The notes: a model not told the origin generated them from the sequence alone. A stretch of DNA of 54,485 bases from Hyphomicrobiales bacterium (GCA_003152455.1 PMAF01000306.1:1-54485), one strand, 5' to 3'; numbered from the stretch's first letter, positions 9,988 through 18,859 are shown. Program-made: numbers and translations.

Positions 9988-12203
9988 TTGGCCTTGGCGA
10001 GAATGATGCGCGCGTCGACCGCCAGGCAGCCGTCGTCGAGCGCGAGGCACGGGTTGAGGTCGACTTCCTCGATCTGCGGGTGCTCCTCCAGCATCCGGCC
10101 GAGCGAGACCAGCTTGGCGGCGATGGCGTCGACATTAAGTTTCTGGCGGCCGCGCGCGCCGGCCACGATTTTCGGCGGCAGCGTGTCGTGGATGAGCGCG
10201 CGGGCCTCATCGATGCCGAACGGCGCCAGGCGGAACCCGACGCGCTTGAGCGCTTCGACATAGATGCCGCCGAGGCCGAACATCACCACCGGGCCGAACA
10301 GTCTGTCGCGGATCGCGCCCAGCACCAGTTCGGTCGCCGCCGGCATCATCTTCTGCACCAGCACGCTTGGCGTACCGATTCCAGGCGCCGCCTTGCAGAC
10401 GTTGTCGATGAGCTGCGCGTAGAATTTTTCAAGCGCGCCGTCGGACCCGATGCCTAGCACGACGCCGCCGATGTCGGATTTATGCAGGATCTGCGCCGAC
10501 ACCACTTTGATCACGACCGGGTAACCGATCTCTTTGGCGGCCGCCAAAGCGCCCGGCAGCGAGTCAACCATTTTGAATGGCGGCACCGGAATGTCGTACT
10601 GCTTGCACACCGCATAGGCTTCCGGTTCGAGCAGGCTGACGCGCCCCGCTTTGGCCGTGGCGGCGATCAGTTGCGCCGCCGGCCCTTTGGCGGCGGCAAT
10701 GTGAATCTTTCCGTCGGCTTGCGCGGCCGACGCGCGAATGGCGCCGTAATTCGCCAGATTGGCCGCGACCCGCACGACCGTGTCCGGGTAATCGAAAGTC
10801 GGCAGGTGAGCGCCTTCGAGGCCGCGGCGCAATTCGTCGGCAAAGTCGCCGAAGGTGATGACATTGAGCAGCGGCTTCGGCGTCGAGCCTTGCGACTGGA
10901 ACGCAGCCGAGACCTCCTTGGCGAGCAGCGGCTGATCGAGAAACGCGCTGGGCGCCAGGATCTGGATCACCTGGTCGACGTTCGGATCCTTGAACAGGAG
11001 TTGCAGCACCTGGTGGTGCAAGCGCTCGAAATGCGCGGCGGTGAGGTCGATGTAGCCGGGCGGATGGCCGATATTGGCGGCGGGCGACAGGATCGCCTTC
11101 AACGCCGCGTGCGTTTCATTGGTGAACGACGCCATCGTGATGCCGGGCGATTCGGAAATCTCGTCGATACACATCGTTCCCGGCCCGCCCATGTGCGTGA
11201 GCACGGCAACGCGGTTGCCCTTCGGCACCGGCTGCATCGAGAACGCGCGCAGCGTGTCGTAGAACTCTGCGACGCTGCGCACGCGCATCAATCCGAACTG
11301 GCGGAACGCGCCTTCGTAGATCGCCTCGGCGCCGGCGATCGCGCCGGTGTGGGAGAGCGCCGCGGTCGATCCCAGTTCGCTGCGGCCGCTTTTGAGTACC
11401 ACCACCGGCTTGACCGCGGCGGCTTCGCAGGCCGCTTGGAAAAAGCCGCGCGGCTCAGACAAACCTTCGAGATAGATGCCGATGACGCGCGTCGTTACGT
11501 CGTCCTTTAAGAAGGCGAGCAGCTCGGCCATCTGAACGTCGGCCATGTTGCCCATGGAGACGTATTTGTTCAGGCCCACCCGGCCGCTCGTCCCCGAAGC
11601 AAACAGAAATGAATTGCCGAAAGCGCCGCTCTGCGTGAGCACGCTGATGCCGCCGCGCGGATAGGAGCCGATATCGAAGTTGGTGTTGAAGCCGCTCACC
11701 GTATCCATGACGCCGACGCAGTTCGGGCCGATGAGCCGGATCGACGCGGACTGTAGAATGTCGATCAGATCCTTTTGCCGCTGCTTGGCCTCAGGCGAGT
11801 CGATCTCGCCGAAGCCCGCCGACATGCAGATCGCGCCCTTGATGTCGTTGAAGCGCTTTTTTCGCTCCGCCATCTCCTTGGCGACCGGCACGGTCAGCTC
11901 GGCCGCCACCATCAGAATGCACAGCTCGACCGGTTCGGGGATGTCGCTCACGTTTCTGTAGCAAGGCAGCCCCAAGATGCCTTTTTCGCGCGGATTGACC
12001 GGGTACAATTTCCCTTTGTAGCCCATGGAGATCATGTGGCGGAGCGCGGTGTTGCCCGGCTTCTTCGGGTCGGACGAAGCGCCCACCACGGCGACGCTCT
12101 TCGGATTGAAAAATACACTCAACGCGGAAATGTCTTGCGCTGTTTGTTCGGGTTCTTTGGCCGCTAAATCGACCGCGGCGTTATAGTCGCGAAGCGCCAT
12201 CAT
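9984..12203 (-). CDS. NDP-forming acyl-CoA synthetase (acetyl-CoA synthetase type, fused alpha-beta)
   Basis: 739 residues from ATG 12203 (a second ATG follows directly). Domain order: CoA-binding Rossmann domain (~25-125, SVAVVGASSDPKKPGN), succinyl-CoA-ligase-like domains with SQSGAFG and a LSHTGAIAG segment expected to hold the phospho-His, then a C-terminal ATP-grasp domain (~500-735, VVIKVVSAQILHKSDIGG). This family interconverts acyl-CoA plus NDP and phosphate with acid, CoA and NTP, so it can make aryl-CoA at the cost of one bond, or recover ATP from acyl-CoA. The N-terminal ~20 residues lie outside the family and copy the ligase N-terminus (RDYNAAVD). It is transcribed toward the ligase and divergently from hcrCAB. 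The substrate is unknown. Confidence 0.85.
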   Translation of the reverse strand: MMALRDYNAAVDLAAKEPEQTAQDISALSVFFNPKSVAVVGASSDPKKPGNTALRHMISMGYKGKLYPVNPREKGILGLPCYRNVSDIPEPVELCILMVAAELTVPVAKEMAERKKRFNDIKGAICMSAGFGEIDSPEAKQRQKDLIDILQSASIRLIGPNCVGVMDTVSGFNTNFDIGSYPRGGISVLTQSGAFGNSFLFASGTSGRVGLNKYVSMGNMADVQMAELLAFLKDDVTTRVIGIYLEGLSEPRGFFQAACEAAAVKPVVVLKSGRSELGSTAALSHTGAIAGAEAIYEGAFRQFGLMRVRSVAEFYDTLRAFSMQPVPKGNRVAVLTHMGGPGTMCIDEISESPGITMASFTNETHAALKAILSPAANIGHPPGYIDLTAAHFERLHHQVLQLLFKDPNVDQVIQILAPSAFLDQPLLAKEVSAAFQSQGSTPKPLLNVITFGDFADELRRGLEGAHLPTFDYPDTVVRVAANLANYGAIRASAAQADGKIHIAAAKGPAAQLIAATAKAGRVSLLEPEAYAVCKQYDIPVPPFKMVDSLPGALAAAKEIGYPVVIKVVSAQILHKSDIGGVVLGIGSDGALEKFYAQLIDNVCKAAPGIGTPSVLVQKMMPAATELVLGAIRDRLFGPVVMFGLGGIYVEALKRVGFRLAPFGIDEARALIHDTLPPKIVAGARGRQKLNVDAIAAKLVSLGRMLEEHPQIEEVDLNPCLALDDGCLAVDARIILAKAN
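12166..12193 (-). repeat. Shared 5' coding segment, copy 2 (synthetase gene)
   Basis: The second copy of the 28-base segment at 9881-9908. It is fused in frame ahead of the CoA-binding domain of the synthetase and encodes RDYNAAVD. Confidence 0.85.
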
Positions 12204-12315
12204 AAGGCCCGCCCAAGTGCAATTACGTTTGAAAAACCTACTGGCTAATGGCAGCCCCATCCTTGACTTCGGTTAGGTAGATCGCTCGATATCGCAACAA
12301 CCGGAGTGGGTTGTC

Positions 12316-12329
12316 TTGATTTTTGTCAT
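12316..12329 (+). promoter_or_regulatory. Fnr-type half-perfect box upstream of hcrCAB
   Basis: TTGAT-TTTT-GTCAT, one mismatch from TTGA-N6-TCAA, centred 55.5 bases before the hcrC ATG. It is the weakest match of the set, but it sits in the divergent hcrC/synthetase promoter region. Confidence 0.45.
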
Positions 12330-12335
12330 GGAAAC

Positions 12336-12360
12336 GCGCCGGCAAACGGCGCATTTTTTT
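12336..12360 (+). terminator. Intrinsic-terminator-shaped hairpin in the hcrCAB leader
   Basis: GCGCCG / CGGCGC stem with a 5-base loop, followed by A and seven T, just before the hcrC ribosome site. It is oriented to stop plus-strand transcription, yet no plus-strand gene lies upstream. It could be an attenuator for a promoter near 12204-12330, or a barrier to antisense read-through. Confidence 0.65.
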
Positions 12361-12377
12361 GGCTCAGGAGCGCTCCG

Positions 12378-12869
12378 ATGCATGCACCGGGCCCGCCGCC
12401 GAAAAAGCGGCTGCTGAGATTGAGGCTTAACGGGCGCTGGCGCGAAGACGCCGTCGCCGAGCGCGACCTGCTGGTCGACTATCTGCGCGACGTCGCGCAT
12501 CTCACCGGCGTGAAGACCGGTTGCGATGGCGGCGAGTGCGGCGCCTGCACGGTCCTGGTCGACGGCGAAGCCGTGCCATCCTGCATTACGCTCGCTGTGC
12601 GCTGCGAGGGCCGTGACGTCGAAACGATCGAGGGCCTGGCGGCGCAAGGGCGGCTTAGCCGATTGCAGCGCGCCTTTCACGAGAAGCTCGGCACGCAATG
12701 CGGCTTCTGCACGCCCGGAATGATCATGGCGGCGGAGGCACTCCTTCGCCGCATTCCGAACCCGAGCGACCAGGAAATCCGCACCGCGTTATCCGGCAAC
12801 CTCTGCCGTTGTACCGGCTACGTGAAGATCATCGAATCCGTGCATGCGGCGGCGGAATCGGCATCATGA
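12378..12869 (+). CDS. hcrC: 4-hydroxybenzoyl-CoA reductase, gamma (2Fe-2S) subunit
   Basis: 163 residues. Start ATG 12378 has CAGGAG seven bases upstream. Two [2Fe-2S] clusters are complete: a plant-ferredoxin type (C49, C54, C57, C69) and the second cluster of the xanthine oxidase family (C108, C111, C143, C145). It carries electrons between the FAD/4Fe-4S subunit and the Mo site of the dehydroxylating reductase that turns 4-hydroxybenzoyl-CoA into benzoyl-CoA. Gene order gamma-alpha-beta equals hbaBCD of R. palustris rather than hcrABC of Thauera. Its stop overlaps the hcrA start (ATGA). Confidence 0.93.
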   Translation: MHAPGPPPKKRLLRLRLNGRWREDAVAERDLLVDYLRDVAHLTGVKTGCDGGECGACTVLVDGEAVPSCITLAVRCEGRDVETIEGLAAQGRLSRLQRAFHEKLGTQCGFCTPGMIMAAEALLRRIPNPSDQEIRTALSGNLCRCTGYVKIIESVHAAAESAS

Positions 12870-15199
12870 CGGCAGCACCGGATCAGGTGAGCATTAAGAA
12901 GCGTCCGGGCGTTCCGCTCATCGATGGCATCGACAAGGTCACCGGCAAGGCCCGCTATACGGCGGACCTCGACCACGCCGACGCCCTGGTCGGACGCATC
13001 TTCCGCAGCCCGGTGAGCCACGCGGACATTATCCGGCTCGATGTATCCAAGGCCCGCGCGCTCGACGGCGTGGTCGCGGTCGTGACCGGCGACGACTGCC
13101 CGCATACCTACGGCGTGCTCCCCATCGCCATGAACGAATATCCGCTGGCGCGCGGCCGCGTGCGCTATCGCGGCGAGCCGGTCGCGGCGGTGGCCGCGAT
13201 CGACGCGGAGACGGCGGAGCGGGCCCTTAACCTGATCGAATTCGAAGTGAAGGAGCTGCCCGCCTATTATACGTCGGAGACCGCGCGCGTGCCGGGTGCC
13301 GTGCTGCTGCACGACAACAAGCCCGGCAATATCGAACGTGATGTTCATAGCGAGTTCGGCGACGTCCGCCAAGGTTTTGCCGCGGCCGATCTAGTGCGCG
13401 AGGAGAAATTCAACTGCGCCGAAATTAACCACGCGCAGATCGAGCCGCACGCCAGCCTTGCCGAATACGATCCGGCGACCGGCCGCCTTATGATGCAGAC
13501 CGTGTCGCAGGTCGGCTATTACCTGCACCTGATGCTCGCACAATGCCTGGAGATGGATTCCTCGCGCATCCGCGTGATCAAGCCGTTCATCGGCGGGGGC
13601 TTCGGCGCCCGCGTCGAAACCTTGAATTTCGAGATCATCGCCGCGCTGCTCGCGCGCGCCAGCGCCGGTAAGGTGCTGATGCAGCTCACCCGCGAGGAAA
13701 CTTTCATCACCCACCGCGCCCGGCCGCAGACCGACATCAAGTTGAAGCTCGGCATGCGCAAGGACGGGCGCATGAACGCCTGTGAATGTGAGGTGGTGCA
13801 ACGCGGCGGCGCTTACGCCGGTTACGGCATCATCACCATTCTCTATGCCGGCGCGCTGCTGCAGGGTATCTACGATATTCCCGCGGTCAAGTACGACGGC
13901 TATCGGGTCTACGCCAATCTGCCGCCCTGCGGCGCCATGCGCGGGCACGGTTCGGTCGATATGCGTCACGCGTTCGAATGTCTGGTCGACCGCATGGCGC
14001 GCGAACTCGGGCTTGACCCCTTCGCGGTGCGCCGCGCCAATTTGTTGCAGGCGCCTACCCGCACGATGAACGATTTGACGGTCAACAGTTACGGCCTCGC
14101 CGAATGCCTCGACAAGGTCGAGCGAGCGAGCGGGTGGCATGAGCGCATCGGCCGGATGCCGCCGGGCAAGGGCCTCGGCATGGCCTGCTCGCATTACGTC
14201 AGCGGGGCCGCCAAGCCTATTCACCGGACCGGCGAGCCGCACGCGCTGGTCAACCTCAAGCTGGACTTCGACGGCGGCGTGACGGCGCTCACCGGCGCCG
14301 CCGATATCGGTCAAGGCTCATCGACCATGGTGGCGATCGCCGTGGCGGAGACGCTGGACATTTCGCTCGACCGAATTCGCGTCGTCTCCGCCGATACCGC
14401 CATCACGCCGAAGGACAACGGGGCCTATTCGTCGCGCATCACCTTCATGGTCGGCAATGCCGCGATTGATGCTGCCAAGAATCTCAAGGCCGTCCTCGTC
14501 GCAGCCGCCGCGAAAAAACTCGAGGCGAAGCCGGAAGACATCGAATGCGCCGGTGAAGTATTCCGCGTCGGCAAAGGCGATCAATCAAGCCTGCCCTTCG
14601 CCGACGTCGTCGCCGCCGCGCTGGTCGACGAGGGCGCGATCACCGTGAAGGGATCATTCACCTGCCCGCCGGAGGCACAAGGCGGCAAGCACCGCGGCGG
14701 CGCCGTCGGCTCGACCATGGGATTCAGCTACGCCGCCCAGGTGGTCGAAGTCAGCATCGACGATGCGAGCGGTCTGGTCACTGTCGACAAAGTGTGGGTG
14801 GCGCTCGACTGCGGCCATGCCATCAACCCGCTGGCGGTCGAAGGACAGATCGAAGGGTCGGTCTGGATGGGCATGGGACAAGCCTTGTGTGAGGAGACCC
14901 GCTACCTCGAGGGCCTGCCGGCGCATGCCAGCCTGCTCGAATATCGCATGCCGACGATCGCGGAATCGCCGCCGATCGAGGTGCAGATCGTCGAAAGCCA
15001 CGATCCCTACGGGCCGTTCGGCGCCAAGGAAGCGAGCGAAGGCGCCTTGGCCGGTTTTCCGCCGGCTATGGTCAACGCCATCGCCAATGCGATCGGCATG
15101 GACCTCAATGAATTGCCGGTGACGCCTGACCGGGTCATGGACGCGCTGATCGAGCGCCGGCGCAAGGCGAAACGGAACGCATTGAAGGCTGCATCATGA
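12866..15199 (+). CDS. hcrA: 4-hydroxybenzoyl-CoA reductase, alpha (molybdenum) subunit
   Basis: 777 residues, matching the family size (~770). The open frame extends upstream into hcrC, but ATG 12866 overlaps the hcrC stop and gives the normal N-terminus. Xanthine-oxidase-family Mo-domain signatures are visible: [25 protein letters not shown] and GAKEASEG near the C-terminus, where the active-site Glu of the family falls. It holds the molybdopterin cytosine dinucleotide and performs reductive removal of the ring hydroxyl. Assignment to HCR rather than another xanthine-oxidase family member rests mainly on the diagnostic beta subunit next door and the aromatic context. Confidence 0.92.
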   Translation: MTAAPDQVSIKKRPGVPLIDGIDKVTGKARYTADLDHADALVGRIFRSPVSHADIIRLDVSKARALDGVVAVVTGDDCPHTYGVLPIAMNEYPLARGRVRYRGEPVAAVAAIDAETAERALNLIEFEVKELPAYYTSETARVPGAVLLHDNKPGNIERDVHSEFGDVRQGFAAADLVREEKFNCAEINHAQIEPHASLAEYDPATGRLMMQTVSQVGYYLHLMLAQCLEMDSSRIRVIKPFIGGGFGARVETLNFEIIAALLARASAGKVLMQLTREETFITHRARPQTDIKLKLGMRKDGRMNACECEVVQRGGAYAGYGIITILYAGALLQGIYDIPAVKYDGYRVYANLPPCGAMRGHGSVDMRHAFECLVDRMARELGLDPFAVRRANLLQAPTRTMNDLTVNSYGLAECLDKVERASGWHERIGRMPPGKGLGMACSHYVSGAAKPIHRTGEPHALVNLKLDFDGGVTALTGAADIGQGSSTMVAIAVAETLDISLDRIRVVSADTAITPKDNGAYSSRITFMVGNAAIDAAKNLKAVLVAAAAKKLEAKPEDIECAGEVFRVGKGDQSSLPFADVVAAALVDEGAITVKGSFTCPPEAQGGKHRGGAVGSTMGFSYAAQVVEVSIDDASGLVTVDKVWVALDCGHAINPLAVEGQIEGSVWMGMGQALCEETRYLEGLPAHASLLEYRMPTIAESPPIEVQIVESHDPYGPFGAKEASEGALAGFPPAMVNAIANAIGMDLNELPVTPDRVMDALIERRRKAKRNALKAAS

Positions 15200-16173
15200 G
15201 CGCATCGTTGGCCGAGTTCCGTATTGCGCAGCCAAACACCGTCAAGGAAGCGGTCGCGGCCTGTCTCAAGCATCCGGGCAGCCGATACGTTGCGGGCGGA
15301 ACCGACCTCATCGTGAACATGCGGCGCGGCATCAGCGGCCCGGATCTGCTGGTCGATCTTTCCGGCATCGATGAACTGAGCGAGATCAAAACCGACGGCC
15401 GCGGCGTGACGATCGGCGCCGGCGTGACCATCGCCGCGCTGGCCCGCGACAAAGCGATCGCCAGCCGATATCGCGCGCTGGCGCAAGCCGCCGCGGCGAT
15501 CGCCGGGCCCGGTCATCGCGTCATGGCGACGGTTGGCGGCAATCTCTGCCTCGACACCCGCTGCATCTATTACAATCAAAGCGAATGGTGGCGGAGCGCC
15601 AACGCCTATTGTCTGAAGAATCGCGGCACTGTCTGCCACGTCGCGCCGCAGGGCCAGCGCTGCCACGCCGCCTTCAGCGGCGATCTGGCGCCCGCTTTGC
15701 TTGTTTATGGCGCCGAAGTCGACATTGCCGGCGCACAAGGCCAGCGCCGGATTCCTCTGAGCGAGCTCTACGTCGAAGACGGCAAAGCCCATCTCGCTCT
15801 CGCCGCCGGCGAGCTCGTCGTAGCGGTGCATTTGCCGGCAGCCCCGCCACCATCGGCTTATGAAAAAGTGCGCGTACGCGGGGCCATCGATTTTCCCTTG
15901 GCCGGCGTCGCGGCTGCGCTCACGCTGTCTGGGACAAATGTCGGTTCGCTCCGGATCGCGCTGACCGGCACTAATTCTCGGCCGTTCCTGCTCGCCGGCA
16001 CGGAAGTCTTTGCCGGGCGGCCGGTCGACGACAAACTGCTGCAAGAGATCGACCGGCTGGTACAGAAGCAGGTGCAGCCGATGCGGACCACGATTGCATC
16101 GGCCAATTATCGTCGCGTCGCGGCCGCCGCGCTGGCGCGGCGCCTCGTCTCAAAGCTTACGGCGCGGGAATAA
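15196..16173 (+). CDS. hcrB: 4-hydroxybenzoyl-CoA reductase, beta (FAD, 4Fe-4S) subunit
   Basis: 325 residues with the FAD-binding segments [12 protein letters not shown] and ATVGGNLC. An insertion of about 40 residues carries C123, C139, C147 and C156. This spacing (15, 7 and 8 intervening residues) equals that of the extra [4Fe-4S] cluster of Thauera HcrB, which is diagnostic for 4-hydroxybenzoyl-CoA reductase and absent from ordinary xanthine dehydrogenases. That cluster lets the enzyme run in the reductive direction with low-potential ferredoxin. It starts inside the hcrA stop and ends 17 bases inside the convergent ridA gene. Confidence 0.94.
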   Translation: MSASLAEFRIAQPNTVKEAVAACLKHPGSRYVAGGTDLIVNMRRGISGPDLLVDLSGIDELSEIKTDGRGVTIGAGVTIAALARDKAIASRYRALAQAAAAIAGPGHRVMATVGGNLCLDTRCIYYNQSEWWRSANAYCLKNRGTVCHVAPQGQRCHAAFSGDLAPALLVYGAEVDIAGAQGQRRIPLSELYVEDGKAHLALAAGELVVAVHLPAAPPPSAYEKVRVRGAIDFPLAGVAAALTLSGTNVGSLRIALTGTNSRPFLLAGTEVFAGRPVDDKLLQEIDRLVQKQVQPMRTTIASANYRRVAAAALARRLVSKLTARE

Positions 16174-16561
16174 CGGCGGTCGCTTCCAGCTCGATCTTGG
16201 CCGGCGCATCGAGCAGATCGGCGACAAAAATCATGCTCATCGCGGGGAAATGGCTTCCGATCAGCGATTTCCAAATGCGCCCGAGTTCGCGCCGGCCCGT
16301 GAGATAAGCGGGCTTGTCGATGCAGAAGGCAGTGAGCCGGCAAATGTGGGCGGGCTTAGCGCCGGCCTCGGCCAGAATCGCGATGATGTTCTTGAGCGCC
16401 TGCTCGAATTGCGGAACGAGTTCTTCGCTTTGGAATTTCTGATTGGCATCCCAGCCAACCGTGCCGGCGACGAACACGATGCGGCCGGCCGGCACGCTGA
16501 TGCCGTTGGCGTAGCCGATTGGCGGCAACCAACCGGGCGGATGCAAAATCTGCGACGACAT
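16157..16561 (-). CDS. RidA/YjgF family protein
   Basis: 134 residues, the usual RidA size. The family hydrolyses reactive enamine/imine intermediates; related small proteins occur in 2-aminobenzoyl-CoA clusters. ATG 16561 overlaps the stop of the upstream Crp-family gene (TAATG), so they share a transcript. The conserved core is recognisable ([48 protein letters not shown]), but the Arg that binds the carboxylate in canonical RidA is not obvious, so an imine deaminase role is uncertain. Its 3' end overlaps hcrB by 17 bases on the opposite strand. Confidence 0.85.
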   Translation of the reverse strand: MSSQILHPPGWLPPIGYANGISVPAGRIVFVAGTVGWDANQKFQSEELVPQFEQALKNIIAILAEAGAKPAHICRLTAFCIDKPAYLTGRRELGRIWKSLIGSHFPAMSMIFVADLLDAPAKIELEATAVIPAP

Positions 16562-17286
16562 TAACGCACGGCCCGCAATGTGCCGCGCACCGAGCTGCGA
16601 TCGTCGTTGGCGAGCTGACGCAGCTTGGCAACGTCCTTGACCACAACGTGCGAAGCGTCGACCACGACGCCGATGCTGCGCAGGCGCGCAAAGGCCCGCG
16701 ACAACGACTCCGGCGTCAGGCCAAGGCGGCCGGCGATCAGAACCTTGTCGTAGGGCAGCGCGACCGCGCAATGACCCTGCTCCGTCAAAGACAGCGACGC
16801 GAGAAACTCGGCGACTCGCTGTACGCCGCTTTGCGCCTTGAGCTGCTCGACCTGTTGCATGAGATGATGCATGTGCTGGGAGATCGACGCGACCATCCCC
16901 AAAGCGATGTCGGGGCTTTGGCGGATGCAGCGGACGATATGATCGGCAGGGATGCGCGCGACGCGCGCTTCGCTTACCGCTTCGGCGGTCGCCATGTAGC
17001 GGTTGCCGGTGAAAGCGACCGACTCCGCGAAACTCTGGCCCTTGGTCATGATATCGATAACGGTTTCATCGCCGGACTGCGTGCTGCGATAAAGCTTCAC
17101 CCAGCCGTCGATCACGATGAAAAATGCCGTCGCCGGATCGTCTTGACGAACGATCCAATCGTGCGGGCGCAACATAAGCGCGGTCGCGGGCGCGATAATG
17201 TGCTCGACGGTCTCCGCTTTGAGTCCTCGAAAAACCGCGATGCGGGTGATGATTTGAAGATCGCCGGCCGTCAGTTTTGAAGCCAT
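16561..17286 (-). CDS. Crp/Fnr-family transcription regulator (HbaR/Dnr-like)
   Basis: 241 residues: cyclic-nucleotide-type sensor domain (~15-130), dimer helix (~130-160) and C-terminal winged HTH. The recognition helix reads LTPESLSRAF, giving E193, S196 and R197, the same E..SR pattern that Fnr uses to read TTGA half-sites. Only C120 and C173 are present, so there is no N-terminal Fe-S cluster motif; it probably senses a ligand, NO or haem, or works without a ligand as FixK/HbaR-type proteins may. It lies opposite hcrCAB, like hbaR in R. palustris, and has its own perfect Fnr box 63.5 bases upstream. It is the best candidate to read the boxes in this window. Confidence 0.9.
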   Translation of the reverse strand: MASKLTAGDLQIITRIAVFRGLKAETVEHIIAPATALMLRPHDWIVRQDDPATAFFIVIDGWVKLYRSTQSGDETVIDIMTKGQSFAESVAFTGNRYMATAEAVSEARVARIPADHIVRCIRQSPDIALGMVASISQHMHHLMQQVEQLKAQSGVQRVAEFLASLSLTEQGHCAVALPYDKVLIAGRLGLTPESLSRAFARLRSIGVVVDASHVVVKDVAKLRQLANDDRSSVRGTLRAVR

Positions 17287-17342
17287 GGACTAAGCCTTGG
17301 AGCTGACCAGCCTCACTCAAGGTGCCGATCGGCCTAGCCGCC

Positions 17343-17356
17343 TTGATCTCGATCAA
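17343..17356 (-). promoter_or_regulatory. Perfect Fnr box upstream of the Crp/Fnr gene
   Basis: TTGAT-CTCG-ATCAA, centred 63.5 bases before the regulator ATG. Suggests autoregulation or control by another Fnr/AadR-type protein. The rest of 17287-17510 shows only a weak 5-bp hairpin (17492-17508) after the badM-like stop and no gene. Confidence 0.75.
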
Positions 17357-17510
17357 GAATTACCAAGCCTCGTTTGTTGAATTATGTTGCGACGCACAAT
17401 AGAAATACGATTAGCGCGCGATTCAATGGCATTTAGGGCATCGGACGCATTCGCCGCATCGTCCTTGGGGTTGGCGAAATAAGACGTCGTTGCGTCAATC
17501 AAGGACGCGA

Positions 17511-17966
17511 TTAAATCCGCCGGCCCGGCATCTCGGTCTTCGAACGTTGCCCGCCGCCGGCGGCACGGCGGTCCACCAGTTTGCGCATCGTCGCAATGGT
17601 GATCGAGCCGAGGGTCGCGCGCGCGATATCGTCAATTTCGTTGAGAACTTCGCGCAAGGCCTGGTCCTCGGGCGTCGCAGCGGCGGTCCCGCTGTCGTGC
17701 TCGACGGAGCTCAACTCTTCGAACAGCTGGGCAACATCCAGCAGCGTCGTTCGCCGTGCATTGCCGGCGAATTGATACCCGCCGCCCGCGCCGCGAACCG
17801 CGCGGACCAGGCCGGCACGGCCCATCACGTGCATGACCTTGGCCAGGTGATGACTGGAGACGCCGTACTTCTCGCCGATTTCCGCGACGGAAAGCTGACG
17901 GCCTTCGCGCGCGGTCAGTTCAAGCACCGCGAAGATGGCCAGCCGGGTTGAAATCTGCAGTCTCAT
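17511..17966 (-). CDS. badM: Rrf2-family transcription regulator, BadM-like
   Basis: 151 residues from ATG 17966, which gives the canonical Rrf2 N-terminus (MRLQISTRLAIFAVLEL). The winged HTH is followed by KYGVSSHHLAKV, GAGGGYQFAG and a C-terminal dimer region. It contains no cysteine, so unlike IscR or NsrR it cannot hold an Fe-S cluster by Cys ligation; R. palustris BadM, the benzoate-operon repressor, is its closest known relative in my memory. It probably represses the had-bcr operon until benzoyl-CoA or a related effector appears. It lies 16 bases after a GNAT gene, echoing the badL-badM pairing. Confidence 0.88.
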   Translation of the reverse strand: MRLQISTRLAIFAVLELTAREGRQLSVAEIGEKYGVSSHHLAKVMHVMGRAGLVRAVRGAGGGYQFAGNARRTTLLDVAQLFEELSSVEHDSGTAAATPEDQALREVLNEIDDIARATLGSITIATMRKLVDRRAAGGGQRSKTEMPGRRI

Positions 17967-17982
17967 GAGGCCGCTATCCCGC

Positions 17983-18477
17983 TCAATCGAGGTCCTTCTC
18001 AAGCTGGATGTAGGGCCCGGCCATCATGCCTTCGCTGCGGAAAAACAGCATGGGCAGCTGGGCATCCCTCGCCACCATGGTGCGCATCTTGCTGACGCCG
18101 GCCTTCTTGAACTCGTTGGAAATCGCTTCGAACAGCTCGGTGGCGACGCTTTGCAAGCGCATCTCCGGTTCGACCGACAACGCAAAGACCCAGCCGCAGG
18201 GCGTCGAGCCGAATTCCCAGGCGCGGATTTCGCCAATGATGAAGCCGAGCACGTGCGCATCCGCCCCGTCCGTGCGGCCCTCGGCAACCAGGAAGAACCG
18301 CTCTTGCAAGCGTTGTTTGCCGTAACGGCGGAAAACATCGTTCCAGTATTCCGCCTTGGCAAGCTTGGTGACGCGGGTATCGAGCCCGATCACCTGCGGG
18401 ATATCGGCGGCGCGCACGCGGCGGACCCGCACCGCGGTGTCGGCTTTCGCTGCGCGCGCTTTTTTCGCTGTCGCCAA
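17983..18477 (-). CDS. GNAT-family N-acetyltransferase (BadL-like position)
   Basis: 164 residues starting at TTG 18477; an in-frame stop shortly upstream rules out a longer product and AAAGG precedes the start. A basic Ala/Lys tail (residues 1-13) precedes the GNAT fold. The acetyl-CoA loop is degenerate (EMRLQSVATELF instead of Q/R-x-x-G-x-G), so catalysis is uncertain. It shares a transcript with badM. In R. palustris, GNATs acetylate and switch off aryl-CoA ligases, so a ligase-control role is possible but inferred. An Fnr box lies only 13 bases upstream, where binding would obstruct transcription. Confidence 0.82.
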   Translation of the reverse strand: MATAKKARAAKADTAVRVRRVRAADIPQVIGLDTRVTKLAKAEYWNDVFRRYGKQRLQERFFLVAEGRTDGADAHVLGFIIGEIRAWEFGSTPCGWVFALSVEPEMRLQSVATELFEAISNEFKKAGVSKMRTMVARDAQLPMLFFRSEGMMAGPYIQLEKDLD

Positions 18478-18489
18478 TGCAGCTGACCT

Positions 18490-18503
18490 TTGATTCTAAT
18501 CAA
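18490..18503 (+). promoter_or_regulatory. Perfect Fnr box between GNAT and DUF2249 genes
   Basis: TTGAT-TCTA-ATCAA. Centred 78.5 bases before the DUF2249 start (activating geometry possible) and about 20 bases before the GNAT start (likely blocking). Confidence 0.75.
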
Positions 18504-18574
18504 GACCCCATAGCGTAGAATTAGGCATTTTGGTACCGATTTATCGCCCTGGCGCGCAAGACCGGAGCTTTGCC

Positions 18575-18853
18575 GTGCATCACGACCATCACAATCATAC
18601 CCGACCGGCGGACGGATCCCGCGTTTGGCGCAGCGAAGACGGCTTGCACGTCGACGTGCGCGGACTAGACGAGCCGCTCACAACCATTCTGCGCACGATC
18701 GAAAGCGGCGAAGCCAGCTCGGCCATCATCGGACACTTCGACAGCGAGCCTATCATGCTCTATCCGGAGCTCGAAGAGCGCGGCTGGACGCACGAGGCCA
18801 TGGACGCGCAATGCGGCGACTGCGAGGGCGGCTTCATGGTGCGCCGGGGCTGA
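18575..18853 (+). CDS. Small DUF2249 (TusA-like fold) protein with His-rich N-terminus
   Basis: 92 residues from GTG 18575, preceded by CCGGAGC seven bases away; a TTG 15 codons earlier lacks a ribosome site. The N-terminus is HHDHHNH, a potential metal site. Residues ~25-70 match the DUF2249 pattern (VDVRGLDEPL ... LYPELEERGW), and CGDC lies near the C-terminus. DUF2249 proteins often occur near hemerythrin and denitrification genes, and a hemerythrin gene is 2.3 kb away here. The gene is monocistronic and convergent with the SDR operon end. Function unknown; metal or sulfur handling under anoxia is a guess. Confidence 0.75.
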   Translation: MHHDHHNHTRPADGSRVWRSEDGLHVDVRGLDEPLTTILRTIESGEASSAIIGHFDSEPIMLYPELEERGWTHEAMDAQCGDCEGGFMVRRG

Positions 18854-18859
18854 GTTCAC

